Assembly: GCA_009667805.1 (NCBI GenBank)
Contig: CM019069.1
Span: 50,612,153 to 50,676,152 of the forward strand
Reading direction: 5' to 3'
Origin: Leptobrachium leishanense
Taxonomy: Eukaryota > Chordata > Amphibia > Anura > Megophryidae
DNA: 64,000 bases
Part shown: in pieces, positions 1 through 10,959 of the stretch
How the letters are laid out: every line of letters begins with the position of its first letter
Numbering within the stretch: the first letter of the stretch is position 1
Program-made: the position numbers and the translations under genes
The notes under the pieces: generated by a model
What the model saw: the letters and a program-made list of their open reading frames with translations, nothing else
The model's database searches: none
What the model was told of the DNA's origin: nothing

Positions 1-14
1 AAACCAGCGCTACA
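1..14 (-). mobile_element. First bases of the 3' LTR of a Ty3/gypsy element (cut by window edge)
   Basis: Read on the minus strand this begins TGTAGCGCTGGTTT, directly after a polypurine tract. The same TGTAGCGCTG start is found on the minus strand of the complete LTR at 2560-3368, so both look like one LTR family. Only 14 bases are visible. Confidence 0.7.
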
Positions 15-33
15 CTCTCCCCCTCCTAGAACT
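15..33 (-). promoter_or_regulatory. Polypurine tract of the gypsy element
   Basis: On the minus strand this is a purine-rich run with a GGAGGGGGAGAG core that abuts the TG of the 3' LTR. This is the usual position of the primer for plus-strand DNA synthesis in LTR retroelements. Confidence 0.65.
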
Positions 34-83
34 CTTGGGTCTCTCCAAGGAGGTACAACAGTTGCATTACATTTCAACACATT

Positions 84-2250
84 TTAGGCAACATATACAG
101 GCTCAGCAGCAAGCATACAATGGGTTATATACACTTCCTCAAGTTGACTCATGCTTTGGACTACCTCAGCTAACATAGCAGACACTTCGGGCAACCTTCG
201 CACTGTGGTGACGGCCTCTTCAGTGCTATGTCCTGGTGAGTCGTAGGTGAGTCTCTGGGGCGGTCGAACAGAGCGTTTTGGTTCTGGCTCAATCAGTTCC
301 TCTTCAGGGGGAAGTACTACAGGCGCGGGTTCAGTTCTTCTTTCTACCACTGGAGCAGACATCTCTTCGGAGTATGACCCCTCCAGTGAAGGCATAGAAC
401 TGTAGTCATAAGATTCAACTTCAGGAACCACAGGGATTGCAACAGTCTCAGGGACTTCTAACTGAAATTCAGGAGCTTCAGGCCTCAAATTACTTTCCCA
501 CCGTTCAGGAACCGAGATAACCTCTTCAGGTTCCGGTGAGCGCATCCAGTCCAGACAAAAACTCTCTTCCTCACTGTCCCTTTCGCTCTCTTCGACAGCC
601 CGGGTCTGCTGAGACCGAGTAACGGGAGGCAAACGTGGAGCAGGCGGGTTTGGCAGAGAAAGTTCGTCCCCAACTGGTATCCTCACAGCCTCTCTCAAAG
701 GTAATAAATGATTCCGGTGCCAGTTCTTAAGAGGCCCAGCCTTTCCATCCGGCCGGATTTGATGCAGTTGCTTGCAGACAATGTAGACTTGAGAACTCCA
801 TCTATCCGCTAACTTGTGCCTCGCAGCAGCACCCAAGTTCTTCAACAAAACCCTATCACCGGGTTGTAGATCCTGTATCCGAACTTTCAAGTCATAGTTC
901 CGTTTATTCCTCTGTTCCCTGGTTCCTGAGGTCAAACGGGCCTGGTCAAACGCAGAGGCCAGATTCTTTCGAAGTCTATCCACATAATTTCCATGGGAAG
1001 CTACCGACGTCTGGTCCAGAGATAGCCCAGACGCCAAATCAACCGGCAGTCGAGCTTCTGTTCCAAACATAAGACGGTACGGTGAGTATCCAGTGGCATC
1101 ACTTTCCGTACTGTTATATGCATGTACTAGCGTAGCTATGTGACGACTCCAGCTCTGCTTTTCTGTGTTTGAAAGTGTCCCCAGCATATTTAGCAATGTG
1201 CGATTGAACCTTTCAGGCTGAGCATCACCTTGAGGGTGATATGGTGTAGTTCGGGTCTTTTGGATTCCCAACAGTTCCAGTAGTTGCCCGACAAGCCGGC
1301 TTTCAAAGTCTCTACCCTGATCAGAGTGTATTCTCCTTGGTAGACCGTAGTGAACAAAGAACTTTTCCATCAGGACCTTCGCCACTGTCGGAGCGCGCTG
1401 ATCTTTCGTGGAAAAGGCTTGGGCGTAACGTGTGAAGTGATCAGTCACTATAAGAATATTTCCCTGCCCACTAGCATCCGGCTCTAAGCACAGGAAGTCA
1501 ATGCACACCAAATCCATGGGTCCTTGACTTTGCAGATGGCTCATTGGAGAGGTTCGGGTCGGTAGGGTCTTCCTTTGAATACACCTTAGACATGAATGGC
1601 AGTAACTTTCCACTTCAGCTCTCATGCAAGGCCAATAGAACCTGTCTCGCACCAGCTTAAAAGTCCTTTCAGCGCCCAAATGTCCATGCTCATCATGTAG
1701 CGATCGCAGCACACTCTCCCTATGTTTAGTGGGAAGGAATAACTGTTGGGTCTCTTCAGCATTGGTTGAGGGGCTCCTTCGGTAGACCACCCCATCCAAC
1801 AACTTCAACCGTTCCCACTCTTTGTAGACCAATCTGGCTCCATCTGGGGAATTGGTCAGCAGAATTTCCCGCTGGTTCGCAGTTAGGGCCTTTATGGTTA
1901 ACGCAATTAAAGGGTCTCTGTCCTGATCAGCTTTCAGATCCTGTTTTGAAAGGGTAGGTAGACTTTCATCCCTCAATTGCGTAGGGTTGCAGTAGAACTC
2001 CGGAACAGCCGCAGCCATGACTCCTATGGCCTCCGCTTCAATCCCTCCCTTGACCCGGCGCTCTGCTCCTTGACACAAAGCTTGGACCCCGTCTGGAGTT
2101 AACTGAGTCCATTCTGTAGTGTAGGGTCTTCTCGACAAAGCATCAGCATCTCGATTATTCACCCCAGGGCGATACTTCAGGCTGAACCGAAACCCTGACA
2201 GAGCGGCCAACCACCGATGTCCCGTTGCGTCCAGTTTCGCAGTAGTAGCC
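84..2250 (-). pseudogene. Ty3/gypsy pol, 3' part: end of RNase H plus integrase
   Basis: A 708-residue open frame (84-2210) extends upstream without a stop to about 2250, where homology is lost. It begins in the last residues of RNase H (AKLDATGHRW, then NNRDADALSRR). The HHCC zinc-binding module lies around residues 170-213 (H172, H177, C204, C207). The integrase catalytic core follows with D238 (in CIDF), D297 (in HSDQGRDF) and E333 (in QPERFNRT), a D,D35E spacing. The tail is rich in proline and glutamate. Integrase inserts the element DNA into host chromosomes. Protease, reverse transcriptase and gag are missing on the upstream side, so this is a 5'-truncated copy, although the integrase frame itself is uninterrupted. 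I see no chromodomain. Family assignment is firm; the subfamily is not named. Confidence 0.92.
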
Positions 2251-2555
2251 TTGGTAATCGGGTATGGGATGGAAATAATAGTCTGTGATGTGGAGCGGAT
2301 GAAGGCTCAAAATATAAAAAACATACAAGCAGTATGCGGAGTTGGTTTTCATGAAGAGTGAAAAAACTTTAGAGATATATTTGAGATTGGATGTCCATAA
2401 CTTGTTGAGTGTGCAGTATTTTGCAATTACAAAGGATAGGGAACATTCAATTTCATCTGCACAATTTCCTGCAGGAAGGTGATGAGCACTTACAATGAGT
2501 GGCAAGCAAAATTTTAAAAAAATTCCCTGATTGTAGCTTTATGAGTTCCAGGATT
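2251..2555. other. No feature recognised
   Basis: AT-rich sequence between the truncated pol and the LTR. It may be a remnant of the element's internal region or flanking DNA; I see no gag or reverse-transcriptase motif. Confidence 0.4.
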
Positions 2556-2559
2556 GTAT

Positions 2560-3368
2560 TGTAGCGCTCACCCTGAAGGAGCAGCTGAATTAACTTCGGG
2601 TTAGTCTCACCGCACTAGGGAATAAATATACACCAGCACTGTTGTGGATTTTATAGATTATATACTTTACTGATCCCAATAAAGCGGCATATATAATGTA
2701 GATACGGTATATGAATGACAGGATTTCGTAATGCGGGAAAAACACGCGGCGGCAAAAGAAAAGTTTAACCCCTTCAGTTCTGGAGTGTAAATCCCGTGAA
2801 AGTACTGTCTCAGAAAGGTGTGTGTGTATGATCTTGTGTACCCGGGTACTGTATTCAACTGGCCAGTGAATGGAATGAGCAAATCTTCGACTAGTCACGC
2901 TGGGGCCCTGTAGATTTAGACAATAATGTAGCGTGCTTTGTTAAACTTGGAACTGTGGCCTGGAAGGCCTCTCACCCATCCGTTAGACAATCTGTTCCGC
3001 TGCCCGATCAAGGATGTCTCTCCGCTTTAGACTCTCTGGGACTCTGTGCCAGGTGCGTAGGTAGGTCTCTGGCAAGTCACTGTCCCGATCCCCAGCACCC
3101 GCGAGGCAGCGCCTGCTCTCCGGCCTGGTCTCGATCTCTGGCAGTCTCACGTGCGTCTTCCACCTTTCGCCACTCGGCTCACACTGGCTATCCTCCGGAC
3201 GAGGCTGCGGATGTCCTTCCTTTCTCAACACCCACTTCCTGTCTCCACCGCAAAGCGCGATGGAAATTGTAGTTCCGTTTGTGTCCAGCATAGTCCATAT
3301 TGCCCCTGTCTCCCTCTGGTGGCCACAACAAGTAAATGCAGCAAGCACAATTTTAAAGCAGCGCTACA
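2560..3368 (-). mobile_element. Solo LTR (about 809 bp) of a gypsy-like element
   Basis: The segment starts TGTAGCGCT and ends AGCGCTACA, the TG...CA ends with short inverted repeat expected of an LTR. It is flanked by the 4-bp repeat GTAT (2556-2559 and 3369-3372), which fits a target-site duplication. Minus orientation is inferred from the shared TGTAGCGCTG start with the 3' LTR at the window edge. Open frames inside are not coding. Alternatively it is the 5' LTR of the truncated element at 84-2250, but matching GTAT on both sides argues for a separate solo LTR. Confidence 0.75.
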
Positions 3369-3372
3369 GTAT

Positions 3373-3733
3373 CCATGTTGTTGTTTGCAAAAAAAAAGGT
3401 GCAGAGATGATAAGTCCCCTATGAGAGAAGCACGGAGTTTGTTTAGAGGTAAGTGTTGAAGCACCAACAGTGCTCCCTTCGACAGAAGAGTGGATAGCTC
3501 AGTTATAGGGTGGCAGGAATGTGGTTAGACAATGTGGTCATGTGGATGCATGAATGAAAGTCTCTCGCATAGGATGATTTATGGTCGGGGGAATCCCAGG
3601 GAGGCTGTGGAATGGGCAGTAAAGCCCACATGCAAGAGAACAGACCATGAGTTCAGAACTAGTGGTACCCCATCAAGCAACCAACAGGACACTGGGTGTT
3701 AGAACTCATAAACTGGTATAGCTCAAACTCCGG
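3373..3733. other. No feature recognised
   Basis: No coding, structural or repeat signal that I can support in this stretch. Confidence 0.3.
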
Positions 3734-3957
3734 CCAAGTAAACGTTAGGCCAAACTGATTTCTTACCGTTGTTTAGTCTTTATTCACCGCATTCGGGGGA
3801 AAGCATACACCATTTCGGCCTGGAGCCTTAGTCATGTATATTGGATATATATGACTAAGGCTCCAGGCCGAAACGTTGTATGCTTTCCCCGAATGCAGTG
3901 AATAAAGACTAAACGGCGGTAAGAAATCAGTGTGGCCTATCTTTTGCTTGACTGTTG
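3734..3957. repeat. Foldback element with about 100-bp arms
   Basis: Left arm 3734-3836 and right arm 3851-3957 are near-perfect inverted copies around a short AT loop. Shared blocks include GACTAAGGCTCCAGGCCG, GAATAAAGACTAAACG and AAGAAATCAG with their complements on the other side. Homology fades outward beyond GGCCTA. The right arm contains GGCCGAAACGTTGTATG followed by AATAAA. No coding potential. Confidence 0.85.
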
Positions 3958-4097
3958 TTTTGGGACAGCGGATCCCTGGATAGAGCACCCGAATACCTTT
4001 TAGCTGAGATTCCCAGCTTCCATTGTGCAGCCACCTATTGCTTATTTTTATTTTCAACCTCCGGCCGCCCAGGGGCCAGATCACATCCTAAACAGTA
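3958..4097. other. No feature recognised
   Basis: Short unassigned stretch between the foldback and the dispersed repeat. Confidence 0.3.
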
Positions 4098-4265
4098 AAG
4101 GCAAGACGCAAATGGAAAACTTTTCCGTCAGCCATTTCCCATTTGCTGCTCACCTTTAACATCTGTTATGACTGAGCAACTTTGTAAGCAGCTCGAGTCG
4201 TAAAACGTACGATACTGTGGGTGATAACACCAGCTGCGCTAAGCGCCATGCTGTTACCAGCTACA
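4098..4265 (+). repeat. Unnamed dispersed repeat, copy 1
   Basis: Shares ordered blocks with 4998-5183: GACGCAAATGGAAAAC, GCTCACCTTTAA versus GCTCCCCTTTAA, TATGACTGAGCAACTTT versus TATGACCAAGCCACTTT, GATAACACCAGC versus GATATAACACCAGC, and CTAAGCG. The order is collinear and the orientation the same. No terminal repeats or coding were identified. Confidence 0.8.
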
Positions 4266-4343
4266 GGATACCATAGGACTCAACGGAGAGAGAAGAGATC
4301 TTGCATGTACTCTGTCTGCACGTGAGTAAGATCCGGCCACTAG

Positions 4344-4400
4344 GACAGTGGAATGACACATGGAGGAACACTGGGAACTATTTGTTCCCAGTGTTTGTCT
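4344..4400. repeat. Short hairpin with AACACTGGGAAC arms
   Basis: AACACTGGGAAC, a 5-base loop TATTT, then GTTCCCAGTGTT form a perfect stem at about 4367-4395. Related GTTCCCAG or TTCTCAGTGTTCCACTG strings recur near 33690, 48790 and 50735, so the hairpin probably belongs to a dispersed repeat. Confidence 0.6.
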
Positions 4401-4997
4401 GCCTGAGGTGTCGTTATGCTGTACATCTTGAGCAGTTTGCTGAGTGTCCTAGTTGTGAGCTGACCCTGGTGTTGATTGCCTACAATTCTCAGATTTCTTT
4501 GAATGCAATAGATGTCCACAGAATCATGGGAGTTGTAGTTCTGAAACATATGGGGCAGAGTTTGATATCCTTGTTCTAGCTAGTAATAATTAAAATAATG
4601 TAAATTTTAACAGTTTAATTTATTCCTTTATTCTTTGCAGAAATATTGCTGGGATGAAAGGTTCTAAACTTTGCATGTTGTCACCTAGAAGGTGTCAGAC
4701 CCTGGTCTATTGGAGAAATAATCCAAATGTGTTAATGTAATAGAATCCCTTCAAATAAAATAAAAGAAAGAGTTAATAATACAAATTAATTAATGATTTC
4801 ACATCTGTGTTGAAAGAGAATTTAGCCCTATGTAGACATGTCCTTCAGAAACTGGTTATACAAAAGTCAAACACCACCTTAGATCCAGAATTCAAACATT
4901 ACATATATATATATATATAAAAAATCATTTGTGACCCATTGGGGAGTAATAACATACCTCAACTGTTGATGACTGATACAAACTGGGAGCATAATCA
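4401..4997. other. Unassigned, with a short AT microsatellite
   Basis: No gene seen. An (AT)n run lies at about 4903-4919. Confidence 0.4.
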
Positions 4998-5183
4998 TAA
5001 CCCGGACGATAAAGACGAGACGCAAATGGAAAACCTTTGTGTCTGCCATTTGCGGCTCCCCTTTAATGTCCGTATTATGACCAAGCCACTTTGCCAGCAG
5101 CCCGAGTCATAACACTGCCGAGCCGCAGGGATATAACACCAGCCACACTAAGCGACACTGGTGTTATCTGCTCCAGGTAGTTC
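4998..5183 (+). repeat. Unnamed dispersed repeat, copy 2
   Basis: Second, collinear and same-strand copy of the repeat at 4098-4265, about 900 bp downstream. It is slightly longer, with substitutions spread along its length, so the duplication is not recent. Confidence 0.8.
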
Positions 5184-6484
5184 ATTTTATAGTTCTATTG
5201 TCATCATTTATTTTGAAACAATATCTAAATTCATATATAAAATTATTTTAGGAAATGCTGTGATAGATGTCTAGCCTTGCCAGTAACAGGACCGAATAAA
5301 TGCCATGTTATCCTGATGCACCTGACCTGTCATTGGTCCAGCAGGAAAGTTAAAATAATGCACTGTGATCTAAATATTTACATTCTTTTTATCTTCTTCC
5401 ATTGATTCATATTGAGAAATATTGGCTCATGGAACTATAAGAAGCTAAGCACTGTCGTGTCAGAGCAAAAGCTTCTTGCAGTGTCTCGGGAGGGCCATCA
5501 AACACGTGCAATGCCATTTGTTAAAAGTTGCAAATACTGTATAAACCGCACCATATTTTTTGAACGATGTAAACAATCTTCACTGCAATTGCAGCATTAG
5601 TTTTAAAACTTATTTTGATTGCCCTGGGTCCTGTGAAAGAAATTGAACCATAAACATGCTTATTTCTCCACAATGAAAAACCAGCATAACACATCAGATT
5701 TCTAAGTAAGCAGCCACAGAAGACCTTTAAATAACTCAACTTCCTAACGCTCTTTATTATCTTTTCCGCCGATTTTATAGCGTTATCTACCGTCGAAATG
5801 CAAAGAGATTTGTAAAACACTATAGCATTTATGTCATTACGTTTTATAGCTAATTTCTAATGTGGACTTGATTTTTTATGAGCAACAGGAAAAAAATCAA
5901 AAGGGAATCTAATTTGCATTAGTGACAGTAAGTAGGGAAATTTAACACCTGGCACTATTTGCGTTAGAAATTGACTATTAGCTATATGGATGTTAAATAT
6001 TCCTTTTTTTTCCGATGGGATTTTCAGTTTTGCTCTATTTTCGATTTAATAAAGTGCGCACATGGCATACTGTGGAAAGTCTGTAAGAAGAATGTGATAT
6101 GTGAGTTTTATTCATTATACCGCGAGGTTCAGTGACTCGAATAGCAATTTACCGAAGTTAAAATATCGCAGTCAGATTAAATTTCATCGCTGAAACAATG
6201 AAAGGTATTCCGGGTTTGTATCTGAAGGGGTATATTAAATAAACAAACAACAATAAGGAGATGCACACCTTTATTCTCAAAGAAAGATAATCTGTATTAA
6301 TAATGTTAAAGGATGCTATATTATTAATAGGTTTCAGAGTCAATAATCCCTCAAATTCATGGTGACATATCATTTGCACTTGCTTTACAAGACCAAACAA
6401 TCGGTAAAGGAAACCATTCAAAGAATGTGCTTACTAGTCATTAATAATAATTTTCTTATCCAAATGTCCAAGACCCTTAGGCAA
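5184..6484. other. No feature recognised
   Basis: About 1.3 kb of AT-rich sequence with only short frames on both strands and no recognisable protein similarity or repeat structure. Confidence 0.4.
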
Positions 6485-6625
6485 CAGTGATGTAGCGAGG
6501 GGGAGAAGGGGGGCACTTGCCCCTGGGGCTCTGTCAGGGGGGACACTGCAATTAGGGGCAGGCTGACGGGTTGCCCCAGTTCAGCAGCTATCTGGCACCA
6601 ATCTGGGGCTTCAACCATAGCAGAG
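6485..6625 (+). mobile_element. hAT-like element end (fragment)
   Basis: Starts CAGTGATGTAGCGAGGGGG, the CAGNG type of terminus used by many hAT transposons, followed by G-rich sequence ending GGGGCTTC. The complement of a similar end is at 15030-15049. No partner end is identified, so this is a fragment at best. Confidence 0.4.
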
Positions 6626-6869
6626 TGACATCTTGCATGTCAGACTTCACTGTAAGACTGCCCTCCGGCCATGGGCATCATTGGCATGCGCGCAATGATG
6701 TCATAATGAGGGAGTCCCCCTACCCGGCAGGGAAATCCCAATACTAGAGATGCTGGGTATCTCTTGAACCGTATTATGTACGAGGTCAGTTTTAATGTCA
6801 TCGGAAAGGTCAGATCCTAAAAAAAATATATATATTTCTTTTGTTTTCTGGGTTTTCTCCAAAAGTGGA

Positions 6870-6945
6870 AAAAGCGTTTGACGTAGGAGGTGCATTTTCA
6901 TTGGAAAGGCCAGATCCTGGATTTTCCAATGATACCAAACATGAC
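6870..6945. repeat. Palindromic GGAAAGGCCAG...TTTCC unit
   Basis: TTGGAAAGGCCAGATCCTGG is followed by TTTTCCAATGATACCAAAC. The same hairpin, with the ATACCAAACATGACC tail, recurs at 7296-7345, 16425-16475 and 56276-56335, where it is part of the piggyBac-like repeat family. This is probably a decayed fragment of that family. Confidence 0.6.
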
Positions 6946-7129
6946 CAGATAGTTTGTAAAAATAAAAATGTAAAAAAATTAAATATCTTTTTATTCTTTT
7001 CTCCAAAAGCGGCAGTATTGTTCACTTTTCAATAATAAAGTGACTAATATTGCTGAACTACCTCACCTTCTCATTTCCCACAGCAACAGCAAGTGTGGGG
7101 GGGATGGAGCAATGCGTTATTATGCATTG

Positions 7130-7237
7130 TTTCATCAAAAACTTATTACGTCGTTCAGCACAAAGGGTTTTGCCCCTCGCGTTAATGCGTTTTTGCGCGG
7201 GCACAAACGTTTGCGTGAAGATTGTAATAGGGCCCTA
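7130..7237 (-). mobile_element. Fragment of the Harbinger-type element found at 29606-30259
   Basis: TTTTGCCCCTCGCGTTAATG and GATTGTAATAGGGCCC match, in inverted order, the left end of the 29606 element (start GGGCTCTATTACATTC, then GCATTAACGCGAGGGGCAAA). Only one end is present. Confidence 0.7.
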
Positions 7238-7295
7238 GATATTTTGAACCTCTGCATCACCATAATGTACTCCACACAAGGTCAGGTAAAGTGTC

Positions 7296-7345
7296 ACTGG
7301 AAAGGATAGAGTCTGGCCTTTCCAATGATACCAAATATGACCATA
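7296..7345. repeat. Second GGAAAGG...CCTTTCC palindromic unit
   Basis: CACTGGAAAGGATAGAGTC then GGCCTTTCCAATGATACCAA is a further copy of the hairpin at 6870-6945. Confidence 0.55.
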
Positions 7346-7716
7346 TAATGTGTAAAAATAAATAAGTGAAAAAACAAAAAGATTGCAAAATGTCTTTTTT
7401 TTCTCTGTTCTAAAGGAACCTCCGTGTAATGTAATAGTTGGCAGAGACCAGGTGCACTAGCGCTACGGCATACAGCTTTTATCACGATTACCCTTGTAAG
7501 TGCAAGTGATATGTCAATGTGAATTTGAAGGATTATTGACATTGAGACATAGTAATTGGTAAAGCGGACCTTGCTTAACATCACTAATAAATATAATATT
7601 TTTCTTGGAGAATAAAGGTCCTTATTGTTATTTTTGGTCTATCTTGGCCGTATAAGGGTTTGCCTTTTTTTGGTGATAGCACTCTATAAGTATGTATTTA
7701 TATATATATATATTAA

Positions 7717-8125
7717 GGCTAGGGTCAGACTAACGCATTTTTCACGTCTACCGTTCAAAAAGTGCGTCGATGCACTTTTTCACGGAAGACGCGATAGCGG
7801 TCATACGGTACGCAATTTCGGCCGTGATTTTTGACGGAGCTATTAAAAACAAATGGACGTGATGTTGGCCAGACATGTGCAGCGTCTGACGTCTCCTAAT
7901 CACGAACACACGCCGCTATGCGGACGCAGCGCACTCTGTACGTCAGTACTAGCGTTTCTACGTTCTCGAAAAAAATGCGTTCCTTTGCCGCTTGCGTTGC
8001 GCGGCCGAACTTTTGTGCGGCCGTACTTCGTATATTGGCCGTCATTGGATGTCATTTGCTGCTACTGCGGCCGTAATAAAGTGCGGCTGCACGCGCGTTC
8101 GCACTGCGTTCGTCTGACCCCAGCC
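7717..8125. mobile_element. Harbinger-type MITE, 409 bp, copy A
   Basis: Terminal inverted repeats GGCTAGGGTCAGACTAACG (left) and the complement of CGTTCGTCTGACCCCAGCC (right) differ at only a few positions. Each end is flanked by TAA (7714-7716 and 8126-8128), the TWA-type 3-bp target duplication typical of PIF/Harbinger elements. CpG-rich inside and without a transposase. A relative lies at 33053-33519. Confidence 0.85.
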
Positions 8126-8128
8126 TAA

Positions 8129-10410
8129 ACAGTGAAGAGCAACAATTGTATTTTTTGGATATGTTAAAAAAAAAAAACATGTGACATTTCTACAATTATA
8201 GCTGATAGCAGCCAATCGGTAACATTCATTAATAACAAATAACAGGTAACATTTAGTATTAATAAATAATAGGTAACAAATACAGTATATATATATACAC
8301 ACACACACACATAAGTCCCGTATATTATGGGTATCAGTAACATCGTGCTAAGTGTATGTTATGCCACAAACATTACCATATGTTTATAAACTGTGGATTA
8401 GGCAGAGCCAGTGTTAAATAGTATAGGAAGTGACATTTTACATAGCAGGCTACAATTAACACATTGATGGCATTTTGCTTGGCTCCTTGCAGTGATAATG
8501 CTGTTGTCAAATGTGTTTAGTGCACCAAATCTCCTGGAGCCTTCAGCTCAGCAGCCAGCTTTTGACAGATTGAAGGTTCGGTGATAGGCTATCATGACAG
8601 ATGGAAACTGGCACCAGTGTTCAGCTTTCGCCTATCACAGGGGACATGCCCCCCCTTCCCCTCTCCTTTATTCTTCAGGGCTGAGCTTTGCAACCTTCCC
8701 TCTTCTGATGAAAGCGGAGGGGATGGCATTGTTAAATAGTGCATCTGTGCGAGTTAAGACTACTTTGATGAAAGCATAAGGCAGACGCTCTTGAAGAGAA
8801 AGACAGCCTTTGCACTAAATGCATTTTACATCGGATCGTGGAAGGCTCCTGGGAATCTGGGGATACAACGTTGCTTAAATCCAGACAAAAGGAAAGGAAA
8901 TAGGATAACCATTAGCTCTGATCCCAAAAACAAATATTTTTGCAATGATTACACAATAGACCTTTACCGGAAAATTGAAAATTACGAGAGAAAAAAAACC
9001 CAGAAACACCCAAACCTTCTTTCTACTGTTAACATAAAAAGGCAACCTCTTTGTTTTTATTTTATTTTTAATGTGTTGCGGAGCGTACGCGCATGAGATC
9101 TTCAAGGTTAATCTAAACATCACAGAGAACAGCATATCATATGGCTGATAATAATGAACATAGAAAACAAATTACGTACGAGATCAAGGCGATAAGAGCA
9201 CGGCAGAGTGAAATTTAACCTCTCGAGTTGACGCGAGCAGTATAAGCTAAACCTTACGTCTGCCTGTTTACCCAGCATTTACATTGTTAATATTCACCTG
9301 ATGGGTTTGTGTTCTGAGATACTGTTAAATGCTACTTCCTTGTTCTCGGAAATAATAATAGAAAAAAAAGAGCAAACCTAAAATGTTACGCTTAAGAACA
9401 TAGTTTCCCCATCGTTGATAAATTGCTACAAAATTTTCATGAAACTGGCTGTAGTATTTATTTCGGAGCTTCACACTCGGCCCCATTTGTGATATGATAA
9501 TCAGCTCGTTGGCTAGTGAAGTGGTTTTCCCCAAGGTTCTTTTGTGTGCAAACTCCTCACACTCAATTGACATGTGGACATCATAAAGCTGATAAAATGC
9601 AATTGTAATGAACGTGGGGGAGAAGCATCTGTAGCCCTGCAAATGAAGGACCCTTTTCTCTCAACATGCTAATTCAGAAAATCTGCTCTCAACTTGTACT
9701 CCCTCCGGATTCCAAATGGATGTGAATCTCAATGAATGCATATTCAAGCAGTGCATTAGCCCTCAGCAGCAAGTGAAATTCCAGCCTGTGCAGGCCAATT
9801 CCTATTTCAAGACAGATTATTTTGCATCAAACGTGGTAATGATCTGACAGTTCATTTGTGAGGAGAATCCTGAAGTCGGGGGGTTTTAACACACGGACAG
9901 GAGCAGGTGCGCCAGGAACATCAGTGAGATCTCCAAGACGAAATAAGATCCCCTGTCATATTATTTAGGTTTCAGAAATGTGTTACTACAAGGATGGCCG
10001 GATACATTTAAGGAATTAATTCAGTCACATCTGAAACATATTGTAACAATGGCTCATTAGAGGATCTCAAGTTACATTTAGGTTGACATATGACCTTTCA
10101 CCTTTCACAGATACCCTTTAAAGTCATTCTTATGGCGCTGAATTATCTGATGACAATAAAGGTCGCAGGAGAGGTATATTTTAGTATTGAACACCCTATG
10201 CAATTTGGCAGTAGATTCCCTTAATACGGGAACAATTATATTTTTTTGCACATGCGTTGCTTAATGGTTTTCAGTGGTTCAGTGGTTTGTTCATCTTCAT
10301 TTACATTTACATTTATCACAATATGGGAACGTTAAAAATATATAATATAAATACTATGCGCACTTTTACATTCATCACGCTAATACGGGGACGCTAGGAA
10401 GAAAAAGTTC
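8129..10410. other. No gene recognised; one TA/CA microsatellite
   Basis: About 2.3 kb with only short frames. The sole repeat noted is a (TA)n(CA)n run at about 8285-8312. It may be single-copy intergenic DNA. Confidence 0.4.
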
Positions 10411-10611
10411 CGGCTGGGTGGAGTAGAGGTAACATCACTGCTCTGCATGGAGAGAGCCTGTGGAGACATGAGTTCGATTCCAGCAAGAGCACCTCTCCAG
10501 TAAGTGTCCTTGGCAAGACACCTAACGGTACATACTCTCCAGCCAGGACATACTTGAAAACGAGAGAAATCTCAATGTATCCTTCCTGGTAAAATCCTTT
10601 CTCAAAAAAAA
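10411..10611 (+). mobile_element. tRNA-derived SINE with a LINE-like 3' tail
   Basis: The head carries RNA polymerase III promoter elements: a box A match TGGAGTAGAGG at 10419-10429 and a box B match GAGTTCGATTCC at 10470-10481. The tail (10530-10600) contains GGACATACTTGAAAAC and ATCTCAATGTATCCTTCC, and it ends in an A run. The same tail occurs at the 3' end of the LINE at 39660-39745, as expected for a SINE moved by the machinery of that LINE. The SINE family name is unknown to me. Confidence 0.75.
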
Positions 10612-10689
10612 AAAAACCTGCACCTGCAGGTTTCTCCTTTGCATCCCGTTTTTTGCGTGATATTATGATGCAGGTGCTAGAAAAGCTGC

Positions 10690-10930
10690 CTGCATCGTAA
10701 GCCTGCGCTGAAACGCAGGTTGCGCGCGGCAGGACTCCATTGAGTTTCTGCTCTGCCATCCGGCAGGTCGTTGTAGTAATCCGCAGAGGGAGACTGGGGG
10801 ACTTTTCCCCCCAGTCTCTCCCTGTTACCGGTGGACAGAGGAGGTGGATGGAGCCACGGTGTGAGTAATTTTGGGGGGTTTCTGCTGGTGCTGACAGATC
10901 CTGCGGCAGCGGAATCCATTAGCACCAGGT
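10690..10930 (+). repeat. Partial copy of the GC-rich MITE family
   Basis: GGGAGACTGGGG...CCCCCAGTCTCTCCC and the following TTTTGGGGGGTTTC match 11205-11340 in order and orientation. It sits beside the larger copy and lacks the outer ends. Confidence 0.55.
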
Positions 10931-10959
10931 CCTAGCTGTGGTTAACTGTTGGGGGTTAG

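Noticed and set aside
7841..8128. Open frame of 91 codons in the 7717-8125 MITE
   Set aside because: It lies wholly within a MITE and is not kept in the sister copy at 33053-33519.
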